Both the position numbers and the translations under genes were made by a program. Positions 63,764 to 64,000 of a DNA stretch of 64,000 nt are shown here, piece by piece (within the stretch, counting starts at the first letter, position 1; the number at the start of each line of letters is the position of its first letter). Source of the stretch: Novosphingobium indicum (lineage in GTDB: Bacteria > Pseudomonadota > Alphaproteobacteria > Sphingomonadales > Sphingomonadaceae); assembly GCF_014645195.1 (NCBI RefSeq), contig NZ_BMLK01000009.1, positions 1 through 64,000 on the forward strand. The letters run 5' to 3'. The notes under the pieces were generated by a model, which did not search any database, was not told the origin of the DNA, and worked only from the letters and a program-made list of their open reading frames with translations.

Positions 63764-64000
63764 GTGCAAACACCCGGCAAAAGACGAGCGTTTTCTGCGG
63801 TAGCCTCCGCTGCCATAGTGGCAGGCGGCGTGGTGGCGCTGGTGCTGGGTCTCTCGTTCGCACCCGGTATCGAGGCTCCGCAAAGAGCGCTCGAAGCCAT
63901 ACTGCCCACGCGCAACACGCCCCCTTCCCCGACACCCACGCCGCAACCACCTCCGGCCGAGGCAGGCGCACCGCAGAACGCCCCTGCCCCACCCTCGCGC
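63764..64000 (+). CDS. Partial gene: membrane-anchored Pro-rich protein
   Basis: The open frame starts with a GTG at 63764 (AAGG eight nt upstream) and continues past the window edge; 79 residues visible. Basic N-terminus (MQTPGKRRAF), one membrane helix (IVAGGVVALVLGLSF), then a Pro/Ala-rich linker (PPSPTPTPQPPPAEAG). This is the layout of a TonB-like or other periplasm-spanning anchor, but the defining domain lies outside the window. Confidence 0.6.
   Translation, partial: MQTPGKRRAFSAVASAAIVAGGVVALVLGLSFAPGIEAPQRALEAILPTRNTPPSPTPTPQPPPAEAGAPQNAPAPPSR

Overview
The window looks like chromosomal DNA of a sphingomonad alphaproteobacterium, most likely Novosphingobium or a close relative. Evidence: high GC; a ribosomal/str/S10/spc/alpha super-cluster in alphaproteobacterial order; an Atm1-type ABC exporter that closely matches my memory of Novosphingobium aromaticivorans Atm1; a complete PhyR-NepR-EcfG general stress response (GSR) set; and ribosomal protein S12 with Arg at position 88. 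No rRNA, tRNA, insertion sequence or CRISPR array was seen.

Layout. 0.3-2.8 kb: a glycosyltransferase and a polysaccharide flippase. 2.9-14.7 kb: a retropepsin-like protease, the Atm1-type exporter, a SulP anion transporter, an M49-like metallopeptidase lipoprotein, a cytochrome P450, a TRIC-type channel, two related small secreted proteins and a periplasmic prolyl oligopeptidase. 14.8-38.7 kb: translation genes, nearly all on the minus strand, transcribed from rpsL down to rplQ. This cluster has three intrusions: an HNH protein between tuf and rpsJ, a 2.8 kb block (lipoprotein plus an opposite-strand membrane glycosyltransferase) between rpmD and rplO, and a secreted SRPBCC protein between adk and rpsM. 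Candidate housekeeping promoters with a -10 resembling TAAGCG precede rpsL, secY and rpsM, with a weaker relative before rplO. 39.4-46.7 kb: a MarR-like and a LuxR-type regulator, a Rieske oxygenase, a beta-CASP metallo-beta-lactamase protein and a Tat-exported PhoX-like phosphatase.

46.8-61.2 kb is the most interesting part: a stress-and-light region. It encodes a Crp-type regulator, heme oxygenase plus a bacteriophytochrome HWE kinase with a receiver domain, a hemerythrin, a flavin-binding stress protein, an EcfG-type sigma factor with a stand-alone receiver and a small membrane protein, PhyR, a CHASE-domain HWE kinase, NepR with a second EcfG-type sigma factor, an efflux transporter, FeSOD, an acidic small lipoprotein and a GlsB-type membrane protein. 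By hand I find GGAAC-N17-GTT (one with N18) upstream of seven transcription units here. This is the known EcfG promoter pattern, so the region may be largely self-regulated by the GSR, with a red/far-red photoreceptor inside the regulon. 61.4-64 kb: a FAD-dependent ketosteroid-dehydrogenase-like enzyme overlapping a CoxG-like SRPBCC gene, then the start of a gene that runs off the window.

Everything is from reading sequence and translations; no database or folding program was run. Family names come from remembered motifs.
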